Of a DNA stretch of 64,000 nucleotides, positions 32,447 through 43,690 are shown one piece after another. This DNA is from Populus alba (taxonomy: Eukaryota; Streptophyta; Magnoliopsida; Malpighiales; Salicaceae). A model generated the notes under the pieces. That model did no database searches and was not told the origin of the DNA. It saw only the letters and a program-made list of their open reading frames with translations. Position 1 is the stretch's first letter; every line of letters begins with the position of its first letter. Location of the stretch: assembly GCF_005239225.2 (NCBI RefSeq), contig NC_133284.1, positions 50,562,697-50,626,696 of the forward strand. The letters are read 5' to 3'. The position numbers and the translations under genes are program-made.

Positions 32447-33475
32447 ATTTTAGTTCCCTGATATCTTCTGATTGTTGCTGGTTGTAGATTTCCTACTTCT
32501 TCCACCTTGATGACTGCTACTCATATCAAAGGATTTGCAAACTACTTCATGTTTTCTTCTTTTTTTTTTTTTTTTTTTTAAGTTGAAAAATCAGTTGAAC
32601 CAACTAGATCTGATCTAGATTTAATCCACTTAAAATTAAAAAAAAAAATAAAAAAAAAAAAAATGCTTCTTTAATAAAATTAATTAATCTAAATTGAGGC
32701 AATAATCCAATAACCCATGAATTCAAAGTATGTTTAGGAGTATGATATTGGTTGATTTTCAAAGTGTTTTTTGTTTGTAAATATATCATAATAATATATA
32801 TTTTTTAAAAAAATAATTTTTGATATCAACACATCAAAATAATAAAAAACATATTAAAAATTATTAATTTAAAACAAATAAATAAATAAATAAAATTTAG
32901 TTTTTTAAAAAAATACTTGTGAAATATCTAAGTAATCATTCAAATTATTTTATTTTTTAAAATGAAAAAAAAAGTCGCGCACGAGAGAACCTTTGTTATT
33001 AATATCACATGCAAACTTCTTAAAACATTATTGTAATCATTATTGACCATTATATTATTGTCCTCGTGAAAATGACAGGGAATTGACATCTTCTCACTTG
33101 TGCATATTATTCTTAATTTTATTTGTTTGTCATTATCTTTATATTATGCGTTTTATCATAATTATGTCATAAATTTGCATTTTTGGGGTAATTGCTGCTT
33201 TAAACTCGTAAGTGTAAACTATTTTGTTTCAATGTATTCGTTACATCGATGGTATGCTATCTTTCACTAATGAAATTCTTTTTATTGGTTTTGAGAAGGG
33301 AAAAAAAAGTATTTCTCTCTTTGTTTTATGGAAAAAGCACATAGATCTATGAACTATAAAAAAAAGATAGACATTTCCGTTACATAATAATCGAGGAATG
33401 AGTGTGTAAAATTAAGGTAATAAAATTGAAACCAAATCAGCTTCATTAGATAAAGCTATTGTGTAAATCAGTGCG
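32447..33475. repeat. Duplicate of CNL upstream region (copy P1)
   Basis: Matches 36435-37040 joined to 37738-38090 (GATATCTTCTGATTGTTGCT at 32461 and 36447; CACTTGTGCATATTATTCTT at 33098 and 37738; AAGCACATAGATCTATGAAC at 33336 and 37980). A second copy of distal promoter sequence lies about 4.6 kb further upstream. No gene follows it here. Confidence 0.83.
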
Positions 33476-35100
33476 ACTTTTACCCAAATTAAATAAGTGT
33501 TCGAATATGTGATAAAGTAATTTTTGAATGTTTAATTTTTTATTTTGTACAATGAAGTATTTAAGTAAATGTATATTAATTCAATATTAATGTGACCGTT
33601 AAATAGTGACAGGAGGGATAACACTTGAGATAATATTTAAAGTTAATATCATTAATCGAGTGATTGAAATAAGAGATAAAATCAGAAAAAAATTAAAGTT
33701 TTGGGGTTAATTAAGAGTTAAATTAAAAAATTTTGCACCTAAAAATCGTTTTGTAAAAGACTTTGAATTATAAAGGTTTAATTGACACATACCAGGGGTG
33801 AAATTGAATGTAGAAGAAGCAGAGGTCCCATTAATGGCAGCCATTCAATGCATTTTGTTTTCTTCAGTTAAAACCATGCCTTTATCATTGGGGAGCTAGT
33901 GGGAGAATTAAGTTTCACTCTCACTACATGGGCGTGCTTCGAACGCGAGATTCTTTATCATATTTTAAAAGATCTACACGCGTGAAACACACGATTTAGC
34001 TAATTGTTCCTGAGAGTGTCAGACTTGATGTAGTTCTGACCGGTGAATGATTTACGCATGTAATTTTTATGTTTTTTTTTAAATTAAATATTTGTTTATT
34101 TATTTATATATTTTTAGATTTGATATCAAAAATAATTTTTTAAAAATAAAAAAAATATTATTTTAATATATTTTCAAGTAAAAAATAATCACAATCACAT
34201 TCCTGAATACTTCTTAATCATCATGTTAACCTTTTACATTGACCTTGAGATCATTTTTTACAAAAAAAATGAGGTTTTTTTAAATTAAATTATTTTTTTA
34301 ATTTTTGATAATATCATAAAAAAATAAACTAAAAAATAATTGTAACCTTTTTTCATATTATTTTAGCATGCTTTATTTCTTTACACCCCTTCATGGTGTT
34401 TTGTGTATATATATATATAAGTTTATTTGATTGATAAAACATTTTTGTTTGTTGTTTGATGAAATATCATTTGATTTTTTTCTTATTTTTTTTTAACATT
34501 TGAGGGCACTTTTTTGTTGTTGCAAACCTCCACTATGGTTTTCTTTACTATATTCGGTAGCTGTTCTTTGCATGTCAGCTTTTATTATCTTATAGTTAGA
34601 AAACAAATCCAAAAAAATAAGTTATTGAACTGATCCATGCCCATCATCTAATTTATGGATTTGATGATTTAATCTGAGTTGATTCAAATCAATACAAAAT
34701 ATTATCATCTTAATGTATAAAAAAACTTAAAAAGTCATTCATTTGATTTTATTTTTTAATATCAAACTAGATTTTACCTAGGTCGCGTCAGAAGGCTAGA
34801 TCAATTTTTGAAACCTAATCCATGTAAGGGCTTGATTTGGGAGGTCTCTTAACTTCTAAAAAAAAAAGTCACTTGAAAATAGTGAAAGAGATAAAGTTGG
34901 TGAAAGAGCATTTTTCAGAAACGAATTGATTTTGGTATTAATGAGTTTCATTATATGAGAAAAAGTTTGATGGTAGATATTTCTATTAAATTAGCTCTAT
35001 TTTTAAATAATGATTGATTTTTTATATGACTTTAGTTGTGAAGCCTGAGAATAAAGTATACAAAAAAAAAGGGGGGAGTTTATAATAATTTAAAAAGTGT
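33476..35100. other. Non-coding AT-rich DNA
   Basis: No coding potential or recognisable element. Poly-T/A tracts and a TA run near 34409-34420. Confidence 0.5.
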
Positions 35101-35102
35101 TG

Positions 35103-35103
<1 letters not shown>

Positions 35104-35139
<36 letters not shown>
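35104..35139. repeat. (TA)n microsatellite
   Basis: About 18 TA dinucleotides. Confidence 0.92.
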
Positions 35140-35145
<6 letters not shown>

Positions 35146-35149
35146 AGGG

Positions 35150-36010
35150 GCTAAAATAAGAAAAAAGCGAGAAAGATGGGACCAAAATGAATTAAGAAGA
35201 GATGGGACTATAAATACCCATCTCCTCTCATTCATGACCGGGGAGGAACAAAAAGAAAAGGGGAGGGGAATTTTTCAAATTTTCCTTCACCAAGCCTAGG
35301 AGAAGACACCTAAATTTCTATACCAACACAAACCTTAGAATTTTCTACGTGGGAAGACAAACTTGGACAGGAGATTTGCAAGAAGAAAAGTGACATAATT
35401 TCTAAGAGAAGAGGAGGTGGGAGGCCGACTGCTTGTAGAGAAGAAAGGGGTTATGAAACTTTAATCAAATCAGAAATCAAACCTAAATTTTCCTCCAGGA
35501 GGAACTGCGGGAGGAGTACAACAACAACAGGGAAACGCAAGTCGAGCGTCTACAGAAGGTCCCTCTCATTCACGTCAGGAGTAGAATTTAGGTTACTTAT
35601 CCCTTTTGTACAAGTTAGGAACTTAAGGATCTTTCATGTAATTTTGTTATGCAGCAAACATGTAACCTGAATAGAATAGTATGCTCCTTATATTATTTTG
35701 TTTTTGGAATATTAATGTATTAATCTATACGTGCTTGGATGGTCCTCTTAATTACTAATTTATGCATGTGATATGAGATGGAGATTGAGAATGAAGAATT
35801 GTCCTAAATATATTCTCAAATGAATAAAATGATTGAATGTACCAATCATGGATGTGATTATGGGTGGGATGTGATTATAATTGTGTGCAGGATAAATTAT
35901 CGATAACTTGGGATCTCCCGGTATAGGGGAGACTCTGCCGAAATTTCGTACGAAATTTCGGTGAATTGAAAAAAAAAATTGCTCCATTTACCCCTTATGT
36001 AGGAGTTAAA
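35150..36010 (+). other. Possible LTR or promoter remnant
   Basis: Stands out from its surroundings: a TATA-like CTATAAATACCC near 35208, then a purine-rich leader-like stretch with several AGAAGA tracts, and further on a perfect palindrome (35938-35961) of the CCGAAATTTCG type often seen in plant Gypsy LTRs. No flanking duplication was found and no protein is encoded. An old solo LTR is my best guess; an untranslated transcript is possible. Confidence 0.35.
35938..35961. other. Perfect 24-base palindrome
   Basis: Half-site CCGAAATTTCGT followed immediately by its exact reverse complement, with no spacer. Function unknown. Confidence 0.9.
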
Positions 36011-36434
36011 TAAATATATATTGATTGAATGTTTTTGAGATTGTTACAGTAATGCATGATATTTCAAAGAAATTAGTTTGATTTGTTCTAAACATGATTA
36101 AAATAAAAAGAACAATCAATGTAAAATATCTGCATGTTTATCTATATTTTATTTCTATTATAAAGATTAACTTTATGCTTTAATATTAAATTAGTGATAA
36201 CAACTCCTTTTGATTTATTAGTTCATTTATATTTTTAATTTGTTTTATACAATACAAATAGCATCTTTTCATATATCAATGAAAAAAATGTTAAGTATTG
36301 GACTTTATAATTTATTTTGATGTATTTTTTATAAAATTATGGTGATTTGAAACAAATATTTCGGTAATAGAACGAGGCTAGATTTTATTAACGTTAATTT
36401 TTAAAATATTTTAGCGGTAATCATTACCGGGTAA

Positions 36435-38090
36435 TGGATTGGTGATATCTTCTGATTGTTGCTAGTTGTAGATTTCCCTGCTTCTAGCACCTTGACAACA
36501 GCTTCTAATATCAAAGGATATGTAAACTAACTTCATAATTTGTTTTTTGTTTTTTTAAGTTGAAATTCAGCTGAACCAACCATCCATATTTGACAAAGTT
36601 AAAATTAAAAAAAAATTAAAAAAAATTATGTGGTAGTAGTTGGTTTTCAAAGTGTTTTTTTTTAATACAATAAAATAATATATATTTTTTTAAAATTTAT
36701 TTTTAATACCAGAAAATCAAAATAATAAAAAATATATTAATTTGAAGTAAATAAATAAATATATTTTTTAAAAAAATACTTGTGAAATATCTAAGTAATC
36801 ATTCAAATTATTTGATTTTCTTAAATGAAAAAAAAGACGCGTACGAGAGAACCTTTATTATTATTATTATTATTAATATCACATGCTAACTTTTTTAAAT
36901 ATTATTATTTTCTTGAAAATGACAGGGAATTGACTATTATTTTCCTCGTGAAAATCACCATTACTATCTTTGTTATTAACATCACATGCAAAGTTTTGAA
37001 AACAACACTATTGTCCTCGTGAATCGACCTCTTCTCACCATTATTTTCTTTTTTTCGTCAGGACCGCTGAAATAAGAACATGAGAGTGTTTTGAAAAGCG
37101 GGGACAGAGTGAGAAACAATAACATGATTTTATGGCCTCAATCAGAGAGGAAAGGCAGAATAAGGTTAAAGGGACCTAATTTACAAATTTTACTCTTAAG
37201 GTGTATAGTGGAAATAAATTCTTCCTGGTTAATTTCTATATTTTACATCGGTATATTAGAATCTAAAAAAAACACTAATTTGATATATTTTGGAACAAAA
37301 CCCTCCTTTTCTCTTTAAAAAAAAAAAAAGCATCAATGCCGATTGCCTTAATTTAATAGAGGATCGACAAAAAAAAAAAGACTTTTTTTAGGACTTTGGG
37401 CTCGCTTTTAGGCATATCGCATATGCGAGGGCAATCACAACAACTCAAGAGCAAAACAACACCCTATTAGTGGGCAAGTCTTATTGCTTGAGTGTATGAT
37501 GCGGAGATAGTCATTGCAGATTTTAGTGGCCTAAGTTTGATCCTTTGTTGAGTTCCTTGCAAGTCTTTTTTTATCCTTATTCATAATTTTCAAAAAACAA
37601 AAAAAAAATTTGACCGATCATAGCTTTAGATTAATTATATGTGCTATTGGAAGAGAGATGAGGAGCTAGTATCATTCGTGCAGGTGTCAAAGTGATCATC
37701 ATCAGCTTTCCATTCCTTTCTCTCTTTGCTAGGTGAGCACTTGTGCATATTATTCTTAATTTTATTTGTTTGTCATTATCTTTATATTATGATTTTTATC
37801 TTAATTGTTTCATAAAATTGCATTTTTATGGGACTTGCTGCTTTAAACTCGTAAGTGTAAACTATTTTGTTTCAATGTATTCTTTAGATCGGTGGTATGC
37901 TATCTTTCACTAATGAAATTCTGTTTGTTGGTTTTGAGAAGGAAAAAAAAAAAGTATTTCTATCTTTGTTTTATGGAAAAAGCACATAGATCTATGAACT
38001 ATATATATCGAGGAAATGAGTGTTTAAAATTAAGATAATGAAATTGAAACCAAATCAGCTTCATTAGATAAAGCTGTTGTGTAAATACGC
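36435..38090 (+). promoter_or_regulatory. CNL upstream region (copy P2, interrupted)
   Basis: 36435-37040 and 37738-38090 match P1 (32447-33475); the segment 37041-37737 between them is not in P1 and contains part of the leader duplication. A TATA-like TATATATA lies near 37999-38008, about 340 bases before the CNL start codon. The copy of this site in P1 reads CTATAAAA instead. The promoter role is inferred from position only. Confidence 0.55.
37490..37708 (+). repeat. Duplicate of CNL leader (copy L1)
   Basis: Closely matches 38090-38319, which directly precedes the CNL start codon: GATCCTTTGTTGAGTTC, TTGACCGATCATAGCTT and the identical run TCATTCGTGCAGGTGTCAAA with what follows it. L1 is followed by unrelated sequence, not by coding sequence. 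Confidence 0.85.
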
Positions 38091-38343
38091 GTATGATGCA
38101 GAGATAGTAATTACAGATTTTAGTTGGCTAAGATTGATCCTTTGTTGAGTTCGTTCCATTAATTATACTTCCTTGCAAGTCTTTTTTGTCTCCTTATTCA
38201 TAACTTTTTTTTTAAAAAAAGACATTGACCGATCATAGCTTCAGATTGATTAGATGTGTTGTTGGAAGCGATGAGCAGCTCGTATCATTCGTGCAGGTGT
38301 CAAAGTGATCATCATCAGCCTTCCATACAGAGACTGGTGGAAA
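38090..38343 (+). promoter_or_regulatory. CNL proximal promoter and leader (copy L2)
   Basis: Immediately upstream of the CNL ATG. It has a W-box core TTGACC at 38225-38230 that is kept in the L1 copy (37610-37615). WRKY factors bind such sites in many defence genes, so WRKY control is possible (inference). GTGCAG at 38290-38295 could also be a splice acceptor in the leader; I cannot decide this. Confidence 0.45.
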
Positions 38344-40635
38344 ATGGCTATCGAAAGTGTTGGTGAGTCCGTTGTATCTAAGATAGCAGAGCTCTTGGTG
38401 GAACCAGCAATCAAGCAGTTCCGTTACATGTTCTGTTTCAACAATTTTGTTCAAGAATTCGATGAACAAATGATGAACCTGGCTTTGGCATTTTATCGTC
38501 TGCAAGATGCTGTCAACGTTGCTGAAAGGAATGCTGAAGAAATTGAGATTGATGTCAACACATGGCTGGAAAATGCAAAAAACGAAATTGAAGGTGTGAA
38601 TCGTTTGCAAAATGAAAAAGGAAAAATTGGCAAATGCTTTACTTGGTGTCCAAATTCGATGCGACAATTCAAGTTAAGCAAGGCACTGGCAAAGAAGACG
38701 GAGACTTTGAGAAAACTTGAAGAAAATAGCAGAAAGTTTCCAAAAGTGTCCCACAAAGCACCTCTTCAAGACATAGAATTTCTTCCATCAGAGGGACTCA
38801 CACCCTCGGAATCATTAAAAGAAGCTTTCGAACAGATAATGAAAGCTCTCAAAGATGACACTGTCAATATGATCGGACTGTACGGCATGGGAGGGGTGGG
38901 TAAAACCACCCTGGTCAAAGAAGTAGGTAGGGGAGCCAAAGAGTTGCAGCTTGTTGATGAAGTTTTGATAGTCACGGTGTCCCAGAATCCAAATGTCACA
39001 GACATGCAGGATCAAATGGCAGTTATTTTAGGTCTGGATTTTGATGGAAAGAGTGGAAAGGAGAGAGCAGGTCGGTTATGGCAGAGACTTCAGGGAAAGA
39101 AGGTGCTTATAATCCTGGATGATGCTTGGAAAGATATTGACTTGAAAGAGGTAGGGATCCCATTTGGTGATGCTCACAGGGGTTGTAAAACTCTTCTAAC
39201 AACACGTCTTGAACACATATGTTCTTCTATGAAGTGCCAGCAAAAAGTGTTATTAAGAGTCTTATCTGAAAATGAAGCATGGGCTTTATTCAAAATCAAT
39301 GCAGGTTTACGTGATGAGGACTCTGACTTGAACAGAGTGGCAAAGAAGGTTGCGAGAGAATGTAAAGGATTGCCTATAGCACTTGTGACAGTGGGAAGGG
39401 CTCTAAGAGATAAATCTGCAGTTGAGTGGGAAGTAGCATTTGATCAGCTAAAAAAGTCTCAATTTCTGGACATGGAACAACTTGATGAACAAAAAAATGC
39501 ATATGCATGTCTTAAGTTGAGCTATGATTATTTGAAGCACGAGAAAACCAAGTTATGTTTCTTGCTATGCTGTTTATTTCCAGAAGATTACAACATTCCA
39601 ATTGAGGACTTGACAAGATACGCAGTTGGCTATGGGTTACATCAAGATGTGGAGTCCATTGAAGATGCAAGGAAACGAGTTTATGTGGCAATCAAAAACC
39701 TCAAAGCTTGTTGTATGCTGTTAGGAACTGAAACTGAAGAAGATGTGAAAATGCATGACTTGGTTCGTGATGTTGCTATTCAGATAGCATCATCAGAAAA
39801 ATACGGATTCGTGGTAAAGGCTGGCTTTGGGTTGAAGGAGTGGCCAACGAGCAACAAAAGATTAGAAGGTTGTACAGTAGTTTCGTTAATGGGCAATACA
39901 CTAGCAGAACTTCCTGAAGGATTGGTGTGTCCACAGCTCAAAGTTCTATTATTAGAACTGGATGATGACGTGAATGTTCCAGAGGGGTTTTTTGAAGGGA
40001 TGAAAGCAATAGAAGTTTTGTCTCTACAGGGAGGGTGTTTGTCATTGCAATCACTTCAATTCTCAACGAACCTTCAATCGTTGCTGTTGAGAGGGTGTGA
40101 GTGCAAGGACCTCAATTGGTTGAGAAAGCTGCAAAGACTTGAGATTCTTGGTTTGTGGTGCTCCTCCGTTGAAGAATTACCTGATGAAATTGGGACGCTC
40201 AAGGAGTTAAGGTTGTTGGATTTGACAGGTTGTCACTATCTAAGAAGGATTCCTGTGAATTTGATAGGAAGGTTGAAGAAGTTAGAAGAACTGTTGATTG
40301 GGGATGTTGTTGGATGTGACAGCACAGAAGGAATGAATGCAAGCCTAACAGAACTAAGTTCGCTGTCTCATTTAGCTGTGTTATCATTGACGATACCGGA
40401 GGTTGAATGCATTCCCAGAGATTTTGTTTTTCCCAGCTTGCTCAAATATGATATACTGTTAGGGGATGAGTATTCAGAACTCGATAAAGAATACCCAACC
40501 TCGACAAGATTATATTTGGGTGATATAAGCGCCACATCCTTAAATGCAAATACATTTGAGCAGTTGTTTCCTACCGTGTCTCATCTTTGTTTTTGGAGAG
40601 TGGAGGGTTTAAGAAATATAGTATTGTCCTCTTGA
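38344..40635 (+). CDS. CNL exon 1 open part: CC, NB-ARC and first LRRs (763 aa)
   Basis: Nucleotide-binding switch of the receptor. The start is ATG 38344 (MAIESVGESVVSKIAELL) in good context; a longer in-frame start at 38305 adds an unlikely leader. Coiled-coil region 1-150; P-loop GMGGVGKTT at about 181-189; RNBS-A VSQNPNVTD near 209; kinase-2 VLIILDDAW near 255-263; RNBS-B CKTLLTTR near 280; GLPL (CKGLPIALVTVGRAL) near 340; RNBS-D CFLLCCLFPEDY near 405; MHD (VKMHDLVRD) near 467-475; LRRs from about 510. All core NB-ARC motifs are present. Kinase-2 has LDDAW in place of the commoner LDDVW. The frame ends at TGA 40633-40635, caused by the first frameshift. Such a CC-NB-ARC-short-LRR product could still be expressed, but that is unproven. 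Confidence 0.93.
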   Translation: MAIESVGESVVSKIAELLVEPAIKQFRYMFCFNNFVQEFDEQMMNLALAFYRLQDAVNVAERNAEEIEIDVNTWLENAKNEIEGVNRLQNEKGKIGKCFTWCPNSMRQFKLSKALAKKTETLRKLEENSRKFPKVSHKAPLQDIEFLPSEGLTPSESLKEAFEQIMKALKDDTVNMIGLYGMGGVGKTTLVKEVGRGAKELQLVDEVLIVTVSQNPNVTDMQDQMAVILGLDFDGKSGKERAGRLWQRLQGKKVLIILDDAWKDIDLKEVGIPFGDAHRGCKTLLTTRLEHICSSMKCQQKVLLRVLSENEAWALFKINAGLRDEDSDLNRVAKKVARECKGLPIALVTVGRALRDKSAVEWEVAFDQLKKSQFLDMEQLDEQKNAYACLKLSYDYLKHEKTKLCFLLCCLFPEDYNIPIEDLTRYAVGYGLHQDVESIEDARKRVYVAIKNLKACCMLLGTETEEDVKMHDLVRDVAIQIASSEKYGFVVKAGFGLKEWPTSNKRLEGCTVVSLMGNTLAELPEGLVCPQLKVLLLELDDDVNVPEGFFEGMKAIEVLSLQGGCLSLQSLQFSTNLQSLLLRGCECKDLNWLRKLQRLEILGLWCSSVEELPDEIGTLKELRLLDLTGCHYLRRIPVNLIGRLKKLEELLIGDVVGCDSTEGMNASLTELSSLSHLAVLSLTIPEVECIPRDFVFPSLLKYDILLGDEYSELDKEYPTSTRLYLGDISATSLNANTFEQLFPTVSHLCFWRVEGLRNIVLSS

Positions 40636-41399
40636 TCAGATGACCACCCATGGCAGTGAAAAGGACTTCTTACAAAGATTAGAACATGTAGAAGTGAAAG
40701 CATGTGGGGATATTCGCACTCTGTTTCTAGCAAAATGGCGGCAAGCTTTGAAAAATCTAAGGAGTGTGGAAATTGATGATTGCGATTCATTGGAAGAAGT
40801 ATTTGAATTGGATGAGGAGAAAGAGCTGCTGTCATCTTTAACAAGGTTACGGTTGTCATCTTTACCTGAGCTCATATGTATATGGAAGGGGCCCACCAGA
40901 CATGTCAGCCTCCACAGTCTTGCTCATCTGGAGTTGTTATTTCTTGACAAACTGACATTTATCTTCACACCGTCCCTCGCTCAAAGTCTTATTCATTTGG
41001 AAAACACTACTGATACATCATTGCCGTGTATTGAAGCGTCTTATCAGAGAGAAGGATGACGAAGGGGAAATAATTCCAGAGTCTCTTGGCTTCCCCAAAT
41101 TAAAAACTCTCTCTATAATATGCTGTTATGAACTTGAATATGTCTTCCCTGTCTCCGTGTCTCGAAGTCTTCAGAACCTGAAACAGATGGAGATTTTTAA
41201 AGCTGACAATTTAAAGCGAGTATTTTACAGTGGAGAAGGAGATGACATTATCATCATCGACTTCCCTCAGCTAAGAAAATTGTCTCTTTCAAAGTGCAGC
41301 TTTTTTGGTCCAAGGGATTTTGCTGCTCAATTGCCTTCTTTGCAAGAATTAGCCATTGATGGCCACGAAGAATGGGATAATTTGTTGGCACAGCTTCGA
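40636..41399 (+). pseudogene. CNL exon 1, LRR part beyond the frameshift
   Basis: Continues the LRR domain in frame 2 (to about 41000) and, after the second extra base, in frame 3 (to 41399). Signatures: LEHVEVKACGDIRTLF, LICIWKGP, GFPKLKTLSI and FPQLRKLSLSKCSF. It ends at donor CGA|GTACGT, conserved with unit A. Unit A has neither insertion at these two places, though it has other lesions. Confidence 0.88.
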
Positions 41400-42098
41400 G
41401 TACGTCCTTTATATTTCTCCATTTGTTTTTCTTTTCTAATTTAAATCGTCAACTTCAATACATTGTGATAATTTTTTCTATCTTTTTAAAACAATAGAGT
41501 CAAAAAGTAAAAATTGAAACTTTCTTTTTAAATACAATATTTTCTCATTCAAAGAACTTCAAAAGCACCAAATTTGTATTGAATTCAAAAAACATATTTT
41601 TTTAAATATTTTTTTTTTTTTTTTTTACAATTTGTTTTCACTTTTTTTAAGAAAATAATAATTTAAATGATCAACAATCAAGCATTTTTATTAAAACATT
41701 TTACTAATGTGTAAAATTCAAATTATTTTCTTTTATATTTTTATTTTTGGAAAATGTTATAATTTTTTTTTTATTATAAATCGAATATAAAAAATTAATT
41801 TTTTTGAGTTAATGAGTATAATTTTTTCATGATTGCTTTTAATTTAACTAATATAAAATAATAGTTTGTATTTAGATTATCATAAATATAAAAAAATATG
41901 ATTTTATATTCCCATGACTTGTTGCCCTGTCTATTTATATTTTCTTGTTGATAAGTATTTCGGCATTGGGGATAATTGGTTCATCTATTTAACAAAATTA
42001 TATAATAGTTTCAAAGTGCACAAAAACTAATAGGAATTATATCTAACAAATTATATCTAACAAAATTACTTTGGTACCCTTACTTTCTTTTGATGCAG
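41400..42098 (+). other. CNL intron 1 (699 bases)
   Basis: GTACGT to ATGCAG, AT-rich, homologous to 2757-3637. No features inside. Confidence 0.85.
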
Positions 42099-42731
42099 GG
42101 GTTTACAAGTTTGGAAACATTAAAGTTGTCCTCCCTTCTTGTGCCTGACTTGAGATGTATATGGAAGGGTCTCGTGTCATGTAATTTGACTACTTTGAAG
42201 GTGAACGAGTGTAAGAGACTGACACATGTATTCACTGACAGCATGATTGCTAGTCTACTTCAACTGGAATTTCTAGAGATATCAAACTGTGAGGAATTGG
42301 AGCAAATCATTGCTAAGGAAAATGATAATGAAAAGGATCAGATATTTTCAGGAAGTGATCTCCAATCTGCATGCTTTCCTAATTTGTGTCGACTTGTGAT
42401 CAGAGGATGCAACAAGTTGAAGAGTCTCTTCCCAATAGCCATGGCTTCAGGTCTCAAAAAGCTCCAAATACTTGAAGTAAGAGAATCCTCTCAATTATTA
42501 GGAGTATTTGGGCAGGGTGATCATGCTTCACCTGTCAATGTTGAGAAGGAGATGGTGCTCCCTGATCTGCAGGAGTTGTTGCTTATAAAATTACCAAGTA
42601 TTTCTTGCTTTAGTCTCGGATGTTATGATTTCTTGTTCCCTCATTTGCAGAAGTTGAAGGTGCATGGATGCCCAAAGTTGACCATAGAATCTGCTACCAC
42701 ATCAAATGACTCAATGAGTGCTCAATCAAAG
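42099..42731 (+). CDS. CNL exon 2 (LRR, 211 codons)
   Basis: Starts GFTSLETLKLSSLL after ATGCAG and ends MSAQSK before GTGCTC. It contains CIWKG, CKRLTHVFTDSM, ELEQIIAKEND and GCNKLKSLFPIAMASG. It is very similar to exon 3, so the LRR domain has grown by duplication of whole exons. It includes the empty CTTCA site that is filled by Copia element 1 in unit A. Confidence 0.9.
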
Positions 42732-42841
42732 GTGCTCCTGATTTGACATGATTTCTTGCCTCTCGTTTAGTTTTAAAAGTGCACAATAATTACTAGGAAT
42801 TACATCTAACAAATCGGTACACTTGTTTTCTTTTGATGTAG
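42732..42841 (+). other. CNL intron 2 (110 bases)
   Basis: GTGCTC to TGATGTAG; phase 0. Confidence 0.85.
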
Positions 42842-43573
42842 GGGTTTATGAATTTGAAAGAAATATCTATTGAAAACTTGGAAGGAGTACAAGATTTAAT
42901 ACAAGTTGGATGTTTGATAACTAATAGAAGAGGTGGGCATGAACTTTCAATTGTGAGTTTGGAAACATTACACTTGAACTTATTGCCAGACTTGAGGTGT
43001 ATATGGAAGGGTCTTCTACCGAGCAATTTGACTTCTTTGGAGGTGAATGAGTGTAAGAGACTGACACATGTATTCACAAACAACATGATTGCTAGTCTAG
43101 TTCAACTGGAAGTTCTAGAGATATCAAATTGTGATGAATTGGAGCAAATCATTGCTAAGGATAATGATGATGAAAATGATCAGATATTGGCAGGGAGTGA
43201 TCTCCAATCTTCATGCTTCCCCAATTTGTATCGACTTAATATCAGAGGATGCAACAAGTTGAAGAGTCTCTTCCCAGTAGCAATGGCTTCAGGTCTCAAA
43301 AAGCTCTGCATGCTTAATGTAACGGAATCCTCTCAATTATTTGGAGTATTTGGGCAGGATGATCATGCTTCACCTGTCAATGTTGAGAAGGAGATGGTGC
43401 TCCCTGATCTGCATTTTCTGACTCTATATAAATTACCAAGCATTGTCTACTTCAGTCATGGATGTTATGATTTCATATTCCCTGATTTGATGGAGTTAAA
43501 GGTGCGTCAATGTCCAAAGCTGACCACAAAATTTACTACTACATCAAATGGTTCAATGAGTGCTCAATCAGAG
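42842..43573 (+). CDS. CNL exon 3 (LRR, 244 codons)
   Basis: Duplicate of exon 2 with an extra 5' part (MNLKEISIENLEGVQDLIQ through HELSIVSLE). Open throughout and ends MSAQSE before GTGCTG. Phase 0 at both ends. Confidence 0.9.
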
Positions 43574-43690
43574 GTGCTGTATATTTGACATGATTTCTTG
43601 CCTCTTTTTCAGTGTTTTTATTTCTTGTTTCCCTCAATAATAAGACTTACAAGTTAGAATGTGTATGCCATGCTTGAATTGGTTTTGCAG
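43574..43690 (+). other. CNL intron 3 (117 bases)
   Basis: GTGCTG to TTTTGCAG. Confidence 0.85.

Noticed and set aside
38305..38343. Upstream in-frame start for the CNL protein
   Set aside because: It would add 13 residues (MIIISLPYRDWWK) before the conserved MAIES start, and it falls inside the duplicated non-coding leader.
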